Below are positions 18,132-26,324 of a DNA stretch of 64,000 bases, in pieces; within the stretch, counting starts at the first letter, position 1, and each line of letters begins with the position of its first letter. The notes beneath the pieces were generated by a model. The model was not told the DNA's origin. It ran no database searches and was given only the letters and a program-made list of their open reading frames with translations. The stretch covers positions 62,001 to 126,000 of the forward strand of contig JAEYWP010000013.1 of the NCBI GenBank assembly GCA_023428905.1. The letters run 5' to 3'. Origin of the DNA: Verrucomicrobiota bacterium. GTDB lineage: Bacteria; Verrucomicrobiota; Verrucomicrobiia; Opitutales; Opitutaceae. The translations under genes and the position numbers were made by a program.

Positions 18132-18170
18132 AGGAGTTATGATTCGGGATTCGGGATTCTTGGTTTGGAT
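18132..18170 (+). repeat. TTATGATT-type repeat, copy 2
   Basis: GGAGTTATGATTCGGGATTC, then GGGATTCTTGG: a degenerate direct repeat of GATTCGG inside the same AT-rich family as 7105-7147. It forms an inverted pair with 18296-18330. Confidence 0.6.
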
Positions 18171-18295
18171 CGGAATCCAGAAGCGGGCTTCGGCCGGGAG
18201 GGCTGCTCCGCGTCGGCGGTGTAACCGAGTGAGTGATACCGACCCAATTCACCCCATCCCAAACTGCCACGGCCACCGCGATCCCTCCGCCTGCC

Positions 18296-18330
18296 ATCCG
18301 AATCACAAATCACACACCAGGAATCCCGGA
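18296..18330 (-). repeat. TTATGATT-type repeat, copy 3 (inverse)
   Basis: On the minus strand this reads GGGATTCCTGGTGTGTGATT then TGTGATTCGG, matching the family words GGATTC and TTTGTGATT found at 7105-7147. It lies opposite copy 2 across a 125-base centre. Confidence 0.5.
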
Positions 18331-18339
18331 CCCTCACTC

Positions 18340-18388
18340 GGTTCTCCGTGGCCTCTGTGATCCGCCTCCGTGGCCTCTGTGTAACTTA
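18340..18388 (-). repeat. CACGGAG/ACAGAGG repeat, right arm
   Basis: Plus-strand text CTCCGTGGCCTCTGTGATCC then GCCTCCGTGGCCTCTGTGTA is the inverse of the arm at 18072-18118, with two tandem copies of CTCCGTGGCCTCTGTG. Confidence 0.6.
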
Positions 18389-18435
18389 ACCACCGCCGCA
18401 GCTTGCAGCACCGCAGCCGGCAGCGGCGTCGCGGG

Positions 18436-19179
18436 TTATTTGATACGCTGGTGCAGGTCGACCGGCTTCTGGGCGTTCGAACGCAGCTTCAGGTTCAGCA
18501 TCTCCACGCCGAAGGCGAAAGCCATGGAGAAGTAGATGTAACCCTTCGGGATGTGGCGCCCGAGCGCCTCGCCCACCAGCGTCACACCGATCAGGATGAG
18601 GAAGCTCAAGGCGAGCATCTTCAGGGTCGGGTGGCGGTTGACGAAATCGCTGATCGTCCCGGCGAACGCCAGCATGACCCCGAGCGCGATGACCACCGCC
18701 GCGACCATGACCGCGATGTTGTCCGCCATGCCCACGGCGGTGATGACGGAGTCGAGAGAGAACACGATGTCGAGGACCACGATCTGGGCAATCACCGCCG
18801 CGAACGAGGCAGCGCGGCCCGGGTTGGCGTGGCCTTCTGCGCCCTCCAGCTTGTCATGGATCTCATGCACGCTTTTCCCGATGAGGAACAGACCGCCGAG
18901 CCCGAGGATCAGGTCGCGGCCGGAGATCGGGTGATTCAGGATCGGAAGCTCGAACAGAGGGGTGGTCAGCCGCATCAGCCAGGTGATGCTGAAGAGCAGG
19001 GCCACGCGGGTGACGAGGGCGAGGAGCAGGCCGGTCTGCCGCGCCTTCGCCTGCCGGTCGGCGGGAAGTTTGCCCGCCAGGATCGAGATGAAGATGACGT
19101 TGTCGATGCCGAGCACGATCTCGAGCGCGGTCAGCGTGAGCAGGGACACCCAGATCTGCGGATCAGAAAGCCATTCCAT
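18436..19179 (-). CDS. TerC-family integral membrane protein
   Basis: A 247-residue membrane protein of the TerC/Alx/YoaE type, thought to handle metal ions such as manganese. About seven hydrophobic helices are visible. The family hallmarks are acidic residues inside helices: EIVLGIDNVIFISIL near residue 20 and VVLDIVFSLDSVITAVGMADN near residue 130. The cytoplasmic loop has the basic stretch KLPADRQAKARQTG, as in the family. The start ATG at 19177-19179 gives the typical MEWLSDPQIW opening. No operon partner; the 3' side abuts the composite repeat region. Confidence 0.92.
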   Translation of the reverse strand: MEWLSDPQIWVSLLTLTALEIVLGIDNVIFISILAGKLPADRQAKARQTGLLLALVTRVALLFSITWLMRLTTPLFELPILNHPISGRDLILGLGGLFLIGKSVHEIHDKLEGAEGHANPGRAASFAAVIAQIVVLDIVFSLDSVITAVGMADNIAVMVAAVVIALGVMLAFAGTISDFVNRHPTLKMLALSFLILIGVTLVGEALGRHIPKGYIYFSMAFAFGVEMLNLKLRSNAQKPVDLHQRIK

Positions 19180-19268
19180 GGTCCGAGCGAACTAGCGGGG
19201 CAGGCCGGACCGCGTCAATGGCGGGTACGGCCGCCGACCCCAAAACCCGGAAATCCCCGAGGCCGGCG

Positions 19269-20210
19269 TCAAAGGATCCAGGCCATCCCAAACTTGAGCC
19301 AGAGCGGGATCAGCAGCACACCCACCACGGTGGTCCCGATCACCACCCGCACCGCCGTCAAGGGGTGCCCTCCATAGTGCTTCGCGATCACGATGGGCAG
19401 GATTCCGGCCGGCATGCCGGCCTGGACCACCAGGACGCGCTTCAACTCTTCCGTTGCCGGGAGGTACCGGGCCAGGAGCAGGAAAACCAGCGGGTACAGC
19501 CCGAGTCGGAGACCCACCGAGCCCAACAGCACCCGGGCGTCAAACAGCTCGCGGGGCCGGTTGAAATACTGTTCGAGGGTGCCGCCAATCAGGATCAGCC
19601 CCAGCGGTACGGCGCAGACCGCGCACTGGTGTATCACGCTCGTCGCGACATCGGGCATGCGCGCCCCCAGCCCGGTGAGATTGCCGGCGAGGCCGAGGAC
19701 GAGGGAGAGGACCATGGGATTGAGCAGCCGCCGCCAGCCCTCCCGCAGGGAGAGCCCGGAGAGGACGAGAATGCCCACCGTCCAGATCGCGACCTCACAG
19801 CCGACATTGTACACCAGCAGCACACCGAGGCTCTCCGTCCCAAACAGCGCCGTCATCAGCGGGATGGGAATGTAGCCGTAGTTGTTGATCCCCGACGCAA
19901 ACCCGAAGGTGCGGAGCCCATGCCCCTGGGTCAGCCCAAGCACGCGCGCGACCCACAGTCCAAACACAATGCTCACCGCGGTCATCCCGGCGGCGATCAG
20001 GGGACCGAGCCCAAGGTTGGAGGGCTCCCGCAGCGAGGGGTTGTTCAGGACGTTCTCAAAGACCAGGCAGGGGTAGAGAAAATTCACCACCATCTTCAGC
20101 AGGCTCCCATCCGCCTCCGCCGTCATCCACGCCATCCGGCGGAAGAACACGCCGATGCCGATCAGCGCAAAGACCGGGAGGATCAGGAGGAGGAGCTGCC
20201 AGTAAGACAT
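19269..20210 (-). CDS. AEC-family (auxin efflux carrier-like) transporter
   Basis: A 313-residue permease with about ten hydrophobic helices in two inverted halves, matching the AEC (MdcF/YfdV-like) family. The opening MSYWQLLLLILPVFALIGIGVFFRR, the FASGINNYGYIPIPL segment (helix-break Asn-Tyr-Gly typical of the first crossover) and GLRLGLYPLVFLLLAR are characteristic. These carriers move small organic acids or related anions; the substrate here is unknown. It follows the HI0933-type gene on the same strand with a 35-base gap and may be co-transcribed with it. Confidence 0.88.
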   Translation of the reverse strand: MSYWQLLLLILPVFALIGIGVFFRRMAWMTAEADGSLLKMVVNFLYPCLVFENVLNNPSLREPSNLGLGPLIAAGMTAVSIVFGLWVARVLGLTQGHGLRTFGFASGINNYGYIPIPLMTALFGTESLGVLLVYNVGCEVAIWTVGILVLSGLSLREGWRRLLNPMVLSLVLGLAGNLTGLGARMPDVATSVIHQCAVCAVPLGLILIGGTLEQYFNRPRELFDARVLLGSVGLRLGLYPLVFLLLARYLPATEELKRVLVVQAGMPAGILPIVIAKHYGGHPLTAVRVVIGTTVVGVLLIPLWLKFGMAWIL

Positions 20211-20245
20211 GGACGCGCGAGTCTCCGGAAGACGGGCAGGGCCGT

Positions 20246-21484
20246 CTATCCCGAAGATTGTGCCATCGCCACCCCGGCGAGGTGCCCGGTGGTCCAGGCC
20301 GCCTGGAAGTTGAAACCGCCGGTGATGCCGTCGATGTCCAGCACCTCGCCCGCGAAATGAAGGCCGGGACAGATCCGGCTTTCCAGGGTGCGGAAATCCA
20401 CCTCCGCCAGTTTCACCCCGCCGCAGGTCACGAATTCCTCCTTGTTTGTGCTCTTGCCGTCCACGTGGAACTCACCCGCCGTCAACTGCGCGGCCAGGGC
20501 GTTCATCCCGGCATTCGAGACGGAGGTCCAGGGAGTTTCCGCCGCCAGGCCGCCCGCGGCAACCAGCCGCTCCCACAGACGCTGAGGCACCCCGCGGACC
20601 GGGGTGTTGCCCACCTGCCGCCGCGCGTGCTGGCTTCGCACCTGCGCCAGGTCGGCGCGCACCGCCTCCAGGGAGGCACCTCCACACCAGTTCACCGCCA
20701 GCGGGAAACGGTACTCCAACCCCTGAATCTCCCGCGCTCCCCAGGCGGAAAGCCGGAGAATGGCCGGCCCGCTCAGACCCCAATGCGTCACCAGCACGGG
20801 CCCCCGTTCCGACCGCTTGGTCAGCCCGACCGAGACCACCGCATCCGCGACGGAAATGCCCGCCAGCCCGCGGATCCGGTCATCGGATACGTTGAAGGTG
20901 AAGAGTGACGGAGCGAGGGGTTCGATGGTGTGGCCGAGCGCCTGCGCAAGGGTGTGACCGGCGGAGCCGCGGGTGCCTCCGGTGGCGAGCAAGAGGCGGT
21001 CGCAGGCGAGGTGTTCACCGCCGACCAGCCCGACCGTGAAACCGCCTTCCTCGCGCCGCTTTACCGACGCCAGGCTGGAGCGGGTCCGCAGTTTCACACC
21101 GGCGCGTGCCGCCACCCCCAGCAGGCAGTTGACGATGGTCTCGCTGCTGTCGGTCACCGGAAACATCCGCCCGTCGGCCTCCGTCTTCAGCTCCACGCCA
21201 TGCGCGGCAAACCATGCGACCGTGTCACGCGGTTGGAAGCGGTGAAAGGCGCCCAGCAGTTCGCGTCCGCCGCGCGGATACCGTTTGACGAGGTCGCGCG
21301 GCTCAAAGCAGGCATGCGTGACGTTGCATCGCCCGCCCCCGGAGACGCGCACCTTGGCCAGGGGATGCGCTGTCGCCTCCAGCAGCAACACCTCGGCGGA
21401 GGGGTTGGTCTCGATGCAGGCGATCGCCGCGAAGAAGCCGGCGGCTCCTCCTCCGGCAATGACGACACGTGCGGGGGACGACAT
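20246..21484 (-). CDS. HI0933/YhiN-family FAD-dependent oxidoreductase
   Basis: A 412-residue flavoprotein of the HI0933/BaiN family. The FAD-binding Rossmann motif VVIAGGGAAGFFAAIACIE opens the protein, followed by the family signature VSGGGRCNVTHAC near residue 55. The C-terminal FAD-contact segment reads ICPGLHFAGEVLDIDGITGGFNFQAAWTTG, a conserved end for this family. Length is typical (about 400). The physiological reaction is poorly defined for the family. Adjacent genes (AEC carrier downstream) give no clear pathway. Confidence 0.93.
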   Translation of the reverse strand: MSSPARVVIAGGGAAGFFAAIACIETNPSAEVLLLEATAHPLAKVRVSGGGRCNVTHACFEPRDLVKRYPRGGRELLGAFHRFQPRDTVAWFAAHGVELKTEADGRMFPVTDSSETIVNCLLGVAARAGVKLRTRSSLASVKRREEGGFTVGLVGGEHLACDRLLLATGGTRGSAGHTLAQALGHTIEPLAPSLFTFNVSDDRIRGLAGISVADAVVSVGLTKRSERGPVLVTHWGLSGPAILRLSAWGAREIQGLEYRFPLAVNWCGGASLEAVRADLAQVRSQHARRQVGNTPVRGVPQRLWERLVAAGGLAAETPWTSVSNAGMNALAAQLTAGEFHVDGKSTNKEEFVTCGGVKLAEVDFRTLESRICPGLHFAGEVLDIDGITGGFNFQAAWTTGHLAGVAMAQSSG

Positions 21485-21599
21485 GCACGGAGGAAGGTGG
21501 CTGGGGTGGACGCCAGCAAACCTTCTCTCTCAGGCCCTGGCAGGGCGACAGGGGCACGGTCCGCCTCTCCAAGGACCGTCTCCACTGAAAACGGTCGGC

Positions 21600-22073
21600 T
21601 CAACCCAGGAAATGGCCCCGGAGTGCGTCCACCGGCTGGCCGACGAGGTTTTTGGGCAGCGATTTTCCCAAACGAGCCTTCACCGAGGCGGAGAGAGATT
21701 CCAATACCGCGTTATGCGAGTCTGGCGGAGCGGCGAAGTCCCAGGTACCCCGCGGGTGTTCCTGGAGGAAGCTCTCGATCGCCTGGGCGAGGTCGCGGAC
21801 CTGCTTGCGGTCGACCTCCCGGGCGAGAGGCAGGCGCTCGTCGATCGACATGCCCGTCCGCGCCGTCGGTGCGCCCGCGCCCCCGGCCTGCTGTTTGGAG
21901 CTCTGGAAGCGGCCCGCCGCGTCAGCCTCGTCGTCCGTGTAGTTGCGGAAACCCGACGGAAACTCCAGCGCCTGCTCGAGGGTGAGGCCGGGTGTCATCT
22001 GCTCGGGGTCGTTGCGCTCCTGGTAGAACTTCAGATGGCCGCGGTCGGCGAGAATGATGTAGTGTTCACTCAT
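21600..22073 (-). CDS. host-attachment-like protein (AtsA-type fold)
   Basis: A 157-residue soluble protein. The start at 22073 gives MSEHYIILADRGHLKFYQE, which resembles the opening of proteins annotated as required for attachment to host cells (a Rossmann-like strand ending ILAD-R-x-x-x-x-x-F). A central region (DERLPLAREVDRKQVRDLAQAIESFL) and a C-terminal segment (LGKSLPKNLVGQPVDALRGHF) match that family's layout, in which the last part is commonly a KDLT-type motif. The region around residues 45-75 is low complexity. In most bacteria the family is a small housekeeping or stress protein despite its name; function here is not known. Confidence 0.65.
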   Translation of the reverse strand: MSEHYIILADRGHLKFYQERNDPEQMTPGLTLEQALEFPSGFRNYTDDEADAAGRFQSSKQQAGGAGAPTARTGMSIDERLPLAREVDRKQVRDLAQAIESFLQEHPRGTWDFAAPPDSHNAVLESLSASVKARLGKSLPKNLVGQPVDALRGHFLG

Positions 22074-22262
22074 GACAGGGGAGGTTGAGGTTTGCGCTCC
22101 GGCCGGCGGGGAAGCGCGTGCATGAGGGCGCGGACCCACGCACGCAGTCCGCGTTCCCGTCATCGCCCCCGGTGCAGGATTTCCCGATGGAGGAACAGGG
22201 CGATTTTTTGGCAGGAACAGGACCGTGTGCCCGCTGAGGGCAGCGCGCTCCTCAACCGCAGC

Positions 22263-23285
22263 TCAACCCTTGCGCTTTTTCTTCTGCCCGCCCGGCTCGC
22301 CCACGGAGACCTGGGCTGACTTGTCGGCGGGATCAAACTCGACCTCGATGTCGACGACCTTGGCGAAGAATCGGGTGGGCGACGCGGCGTGGAGCACCGT
22401 CTCCACACTGTGCATCGTCATCACCAGCAGGCCGCCCCGGCGGGTGATTTTCATGTCCTCGTAGTCACCCACGTAGCTGTCGAGCGTGGCGTCTGGCAGG
22501 TAATACTCGGGGCGCGACGGCCGGCCGAGCTCACGCACCCACACATTGCGGTAGCGCACGGGGTTTCCGTGGTCCTGCAGGGCGATCGGAAGCTTTTCGG
22601 GATGCTGCTGGAAGGGCGGGCGGCTCATCCAGCCGGTTTCGCCGATCAGCTCGCGGTTGTGCTGGATCAACACGCCGTTGTGAAACGCGGTCATGCGCGC
22701 GGGCGATTTGAGGGAGCCGTCCTCGTGAAAACGGGGCGGAGTCCAGAGGATGTCATAGGTCTGCCATTCGCCCGGGGGGCGTGAGGCGTTCACCAGGGGC
22801 GGGAACTGGTTGTAGATCGAGCCGCAAGAGCCGTCCGCGTAGGTCTTGTTTTGATACGAATCGAGGACCTGGATCTCGTAGCGACCCATGCCGAAGAAGA
22901 CGCCGCTGTTGCCCCGGCCCTGGCTGGAACCCTTTACCGCCGCGGGAGTGGCAAACTCGATGTGCAGCTGGCATTCGCCGAACGACTGCAGGGTGCGGAC
23001 ATACCCGCTCCCCGGGACGCACTCCATCGCACCGTCCTTCACGATCCATTTGGACGGTTTGCCCTCCATCGAGACCCAGCCATTGAGCGAGTTGCCATCG
23101 AAGAGGACGACCGCGTCCGACGGCGGGCGTCCCGGCTCCTGCGCGGTGCTGGCCGTGCCCGGATCCACCACCGGCGGCAGCGGGCGGTTGCGGTCGTGGC
23201 CGAGCCACTGCTCTCCGGCAGGGAGGACCAGTGCGCTGAGGGTGAAAAGGAGGAAACAAGCCAGGTTCTTGGATACGGGGGACAT
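22263..23285 (-). CDS. secreted DUF1080 (3-keto-disaccharide hydrolase-like) protein
   Basis: A 340-residue exported protein with a signal peptide (KNLACFLLFTLSALVLPAG). The main domain, about residues 58-255, is a DUF1080 beta-jelly-roll: VVLFDGNSLNGWVSMEG at its start, WIVKDGAMECVPGSG, RGNSGVFFGMGRYEIQVLDS, and DHGNPVRYRNVWVRELG at its end. Some family members hydrolyse 3-keto-glycosides. A C-terminal segment of about 80 residues (TLDSYVGDYEDMKI onward) looks like a separate small beta domain, and the tail is Lys-rich (KKKRKG). Such proteins are numerous in Verrucomicrobiota and Planctomycetota, which supports the taxonomic guess. The precise substrate is unknown. Confidence 0.9.
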   Translation of the reverse strand: MSPVSKNLACFLLFTLSALVLPAGEQWLGHDRNRPLPPVVDPGTASTAQEPGRPPSDAVVLFDGNSLNGWVSMEGKPSKWIVKDGAMECVPGSGYVRTLQSFGECQLHIEFATPAAVKGSSQGRGNSGVFFGMGRYEIQVLDSYQNKTYADGSCGSIYNQFPPLVNASRPPGEWQTYDILWTPPRFHEDGSLKSPARMTAFHNGVLIQHNRELIGETGWMSRPPFQQHPEKLPIALQDHGNPVRYRNVWVRELGRPSRPEYYLPDATLDSYVGDYEDMKITRRGGLLVMTMHSVETVLHAASPTRFFAKVVDIEVEFDPADKSAQVSVGEPGGQKKKRKG

Positions 23286-23442
23286 GGTGTGGAGGGGTCC
23301 TGCAGCCTATCGACTCGACCCGTCCCGGGAAGGAGAAAGTCCCGAGGAATTTCCGGGAAAGCAGGTACAGGACTTTGAGAGGCCGGGAGGTGTGTCCTTG
23401 CACGCCGCCCGCGCCCCACGCCACAGTCCTGCGTCTTCGCCC

Positions 23443-24165
23443 ATGTCGTCGGTCCTCAATCTCTCCGCCTACCGCTTCACTCCTCTCGACGGCTTGCCGG
23501 CGCTGAAAGCGCGCCTGCTGGAGGCGTCCGTGGCTTCTGGCCTGAAAGGCACGATCCTCCTCAGTCCCGAGGGCATCAACCTCTTCGTGGCTGGTGAACG
23601 AACCGCGGTGGCGGCACTGCTGCAGCTGCTCCAGGCGATTCCCGGGCTCGAGGGCCTCACGGGCAAGGAAAGCCTCAGTGACAGGCAGCCCTTCGGGCAC
23701 ATGCGGGTGAAGATCAAGCGCGAGATCATCGCCTTCGGCGTGGACGGGATCGATCCGGCCCGCAAGCCGGCCCCGAAGCTGCCGGCGCACCTGCTCAAGC
23801 AGTGGCTGGACGAGGGCCGCCGCATCACATTGCTGGATACGCGCAACGACTACGAGATCGCCCACGGCACGTTTCGCGGGGCGGTGCCGGCCGGGATCCG
23901 TCGTTTCCGGGATTTTCCGGCCGCGGTGCAGCGCCTGCCCGCCGCGCTCAAGGACCAGCCGGTGGTGATGTTTTGCACCGGTGGGATCCGGTGTGAAAAA
24001 GCCGGGCCGCTGATGGAGCGCGAGGGGTTTACCGTCTACCAGCTCGACGGCGGCATCCTGAAATATTTCGAGGAGTGCGGGGACGCACACTTCGAGGGGA
24101 CCTGTTATGTGTTCGACGAGCGGGAGGGCGTCGACGCCGCCCTGAAGCCCCACCGCCCGGCCTGA
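23443..24165 (+). CDS. trhO: tRNA uridine(34) hydroxylase / rhodanese-type protein
   Basis: A 240-residue TrhO (YceA) protein, which hydroxylates U34 of some tRNAs as a step toward 5-methoxyuridine. The start at 23443 leaves the N-terminal acylphosphatase-like domain (residues 1-100, with GTILLSPEGINLFVAG and FGHMRVKIKREII) complete. The rhodanese domain runs from about 115 to 215, with LLDTRNDYEIAHGTFRGAV and the active loop MFCTGGIRCEKAGPLM; the catalytic Cys is residue 178. The C-terminus is shorter than in E. coli and lacks the trailing Cys-rich part. It overlaps no gene and is followed 14 bases later by an endonuclease gene. Confidence 0.95.
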   Translation: MSSVLNLSAYRFTPLDGLPALKARLLEASVASGLKGTILLSPEGINLFVAGERTAVAALLQLLQAIPGLEGLTGKESLSDRQPFGHMRVKIKREIIAFGVDGIDPARKPAPKLPAHLLKQWLDEGRRITLLDTRNDYEIAHGTFRGAVPAGIRRFRDFPAAVQRLPAALKDQPVVMFCTGGIRCEKAGPLMEREGFTVYQLDGGILKYFEECGDAHFEGTCYVFDEREGVDAALKPHRPA

Positions 24166-24179
24166 CCGGCCACTTCTGC

Positions 24180-25139
24180 ATGCCAACACGCCGCACCCGC
24201 TCGTCCCGCTCCGGCCCGTCTTTCCCGCGCCTGAAGCTGGCCCTGTGGTTCAACGCCATGCTGGCGGCGGCCCTGGGCCTCTGGTTTGTCCTCCAGCCGC
24301 CCGACCGTCGCGCGGAGGTGACGCAGCTGCTCGAGAACGCCCTGCGCGATGACAAGCAGGTGCGCCTCACCGACGTGGTATGGGACCTGTATCAGTTTTA
24401 TTATGGCGGCGGGTACGTCATCGCGCCGGAAGTGGCCGCGGAAGCGCACGCCATCGGGGGGCTGCCGGACAGCGCCAGCCTCGCCCACCCGGTCCGCACC
24501 CTGCCCAACACCGGCTACACCGTGGGTTACAGCGACAGCCTGGGCAGTCCGGTCTGGGCCGCGTATCGTGTTGCGGATACGCAGGAGCGGCGGACGGCGC
24601 CGGAGCGCCCGGACCGGTTTGAGGTCGACCGCCGCACCAGCGCGCGGGTCGGGCCCGAGGTGTACACCGGGTCGGGGTTTGACCGCGGCCACCTTGCTCC
24701 CAACTACGCGATTGCGACGCGCTACGGTGACAGGGCGCAGCGCGAAACTTTCCTGATGTCGAACATCGTGCCCCAGCGGCCCGGGCTGAACAGCGGGGCC
24801 TGGCGGGAGCTGGAGCAGCGTATCGCCATCAACTACCCCGCCCGTTATGGGGAGGTGTGGGTGGTGGCGGGTCCGATCTTTCGCTCTCCGGTGCAGCGTC
24901 TGCGCAATGCTGCTGCTGTGCCCGAGGCCTTCTTCATGATCATCGCCGATCTTTCCGGCGACCGCCTGCGGGCGCAGGCCTTCGTTTTTCCCCAGGATTT
25001 CCCGGCGGCCACCGATCCGAGTGTGGCACTCGTCTCGGTGGACGAGATCGAGGCGCGCACCGGGCTTGATTTTTTCCCCGCTCTCCCGGACGTGGCGGAG
25101 GCAAACCTCGAGTCCCACCGGCCTTCGAGGGCCTGGTGA
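24180..25139 (+). CDS. membrane-anchored DNA/RNA non-specific endonuclease (NUC1/NucA family)
   Basis: A 319-residue metal-dependent nuclease of the Serratia-nuclease/EndoG (beta-beta-alpha-metal) family. Residues about 20-40 (LALWFNAMLAAALGLWFVL) form a single N-terminal membrane anchor after a basic leader, so the catalytic domain would face the periplasm. The active-site motif is GFDRGHLAPNYA, with catalytic His171. The metal-binding Asn lies in the conserved run SNIVPQRPGLNSGAWRELE (Asn204). The ending DVAEANLESHRPSR is as in the family. It may scavenge nucleic acid or degrade incoming DNA. No immunity gene is next to it. Confidence 0.93.
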   Translation: MPTRRTRSSRSGPSFPRLKLALWFNAMLAAALGLWFVLQPPDRRAEVTQLLENALRDDKQVRLTDVVWDLYQFYYGGGYVIAPEVAAEAHAIGGLPDSASLAHPVRTLPNTGYTVGYSDSLGSPVWAAYRVADTQERRTAPERPDRFEVDRRTSARVGPEVYTGSGFDRGHLAPNYAIATRYGDRAQRETFLMSNIVPQRPGLNSGAWRELEQRIAINYPARYGEVWVVAGPIFRSPVQRLRNAAAVPEAFFMIIADLSGDRLRAQAFVFPQDFPAATDPSVALVSVDEIEARTGLDFFPALPDVAEANLESHRPSRAW

Positions 25140-25140
25140 C

Positions 25141-25908
25141 TCACTCGGTCGGGGCGGGCAGGAATTTGACCGAGGCCGCGCCCTGAGTGATGGCGGGCAG
25201 GCCGCGGCTTGTCGGAGGCTCGAAGGACCAGAGCAGAACAGCCTCCATCGCCAGCGCGGCGAGTTCGGGCGTGGGCGCGGCGTCGGCATTGGGGCAGTGG
25301 ACCTGACCCTGGTCGTCCACAAAAAACGTCACCGCGACGCGGGGCGGAGCCTCTCCGGGCTTGACCGCATAACCGGCCGGAAGGCGCGGAAGGGAGACCG
25401 CGGCGAGACGGAGTTTGGAGTCCAGCTCCGCCTCGGGCGTCACCGTATGGACGAGTTTCGGGGTGATACCACGACGCTGCGCGGCATCGAGGGTGGTCAT
25501 GGCAATGTCGCCGATGTCGAACTGGTAGCGAAACTCCATCCGCCCCGGCACGGGCACGCCGCGCAGCCGCGCCGGCTGAAAGCTGAGGGTGCGGACCTCC
25601 TCCTCCAGCGCCTTGCCGAAGGCGTGGTCGGTGTAGCTGGTCACGAACACATCGCGCAACGTGCCATCCGCGCCGATGTACACGGCGACGGAGGCGGTGC
25701 CAGTAGGCACAACGCGAGCACGCGCCGAACCCGGAAATTCCACGCGAAGGTCCGGCTCCTTGGGAGCCAGGGCCACCGGCGTATAACCCTTGGGTGGGCG
25801 GGCGGGTTTTTCGCGCGCGGTCGCGCTAAAAGGAAACACAGCGGCCGCCGCAGCAAGCAGCATCGCGAGCGAGGGAATGCGGAGAGAGAAGAAAGCGAAG
25901 CGGAGCAT
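25141..25908 (-). CDS. secreted protein with two TonB-C-like domains
   Basis: A 255-residue exported protein. The start at 25908 gives a signal peptide (LRFAFFSLRIPSLAMLLAAAAAVFPFSATA); upstream in-frame sequence lacks any signal and was left out. After a Pro-rich stretch (PARPPKGYTPVALAPKEP) two units each resemble a TonB C-terminal domain: the first with VAVYIGADGTLRDVFVTSYTD and ALEEEVRTLSFQPAR, the second with VAVTFFVDDQGQVHCPNA and ALAMEAVLLWSFEPP. There is no membrane anchor, so it is not a normal energy-transducing TonB. Convergent with the endonuclease gene (one base between the stops). Function unknown. Confidence 0.75.
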   Translation of the reverse strand: MLRFAFFSLRIPSLAMLLAAAAAVFPFSATAREKPARPPKGYTPVALAPKEPDLRVEFPGSARARVVPTGTASVAVYIGADGTLRDVFVTSYTDHAFGKALEEEVRTLSFQPARLRGVPVPGRMEFRYQFDIGDIAMTTLDAAQRRGITPKLVHTVTPEAELDSKLRLAAVSLPRLPAGYAVKPGEAPPRVAVTFFVDDQGQVHCPNADAAPTPELAALAMEAVLLWSFEPPTSRGLPAITQGAASVKFLPAPTE

Positions 25909-26324
25909 GAGAGGCAGGGGTAAAGCGGCGGGGTGTCCAAGTAGGCGGAGGCAGAGGGGTCGTGGGTCCAGGTAGACCGGGGGGCAGCTGGGGTCGCACG
26001 ATGGGGAGGGCGCGAGGCCCAGTCTGTATCCAAGCGCAATCGTGGCAGTCTCCCTGGCCTCGGGCAATACTGCTTCCCGCACCTGCGGCCCGGGCCTTTG
26101 GGCTGCCCGAGTCGCACGCGGCGTGAGGGCACGCCGCCCACATCGGAAACGCTGCGGTCCGCTCAGGAGGTAGGCACGCCTCCACAAAAAAACCGCCGGC
26201 GCTGTGCGTCTCGGACGCGCTGCGGCACTTGCGTCCGCGTCGGTCGCGCTCAGCGTCGTGCCTCCGGTCTCTCTCGAGCGCACGGTTTCATCCGATCCGG
26301 TGGGCTCACCCGAGGCCGAACGCC
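25909..26324. other. 416-base intergenic region with short hairpins
   Basis: No credible gene. The gap lies between divergent genes, so it should hold both promoters. Visible structures are a GC hairpin near 26119-26137 (GTGAGGGCACGCC type) and GGAGGTAGGCACGCCTCC at 26166-26183, followed by a run of seven A at 26185-26192. The hairpins resemble the GCGGGGTG stems elsewhere in the window. No further motif was recognised. Confidence 0.5.

Larger units (their letters stand above)
18057..18435. other. intergenic region occupied by nested inverted repeats
   Basis: This 379-base gap carries no credible gene. From the outside in it holds an outer pair built on ACACAGAGGACACGGAG (18072-18118) and its inverse GCCTCTGTGTAACTT (18340-18388). 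Inside lies an inner pair of TTATGATTC-type strings (18132-18170 plus, 18296-18330 minus), with about 125 bases of unrelated sequence in the centre. The nested order suggests one composite element, not chance repeats. Confidence 0.6.
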
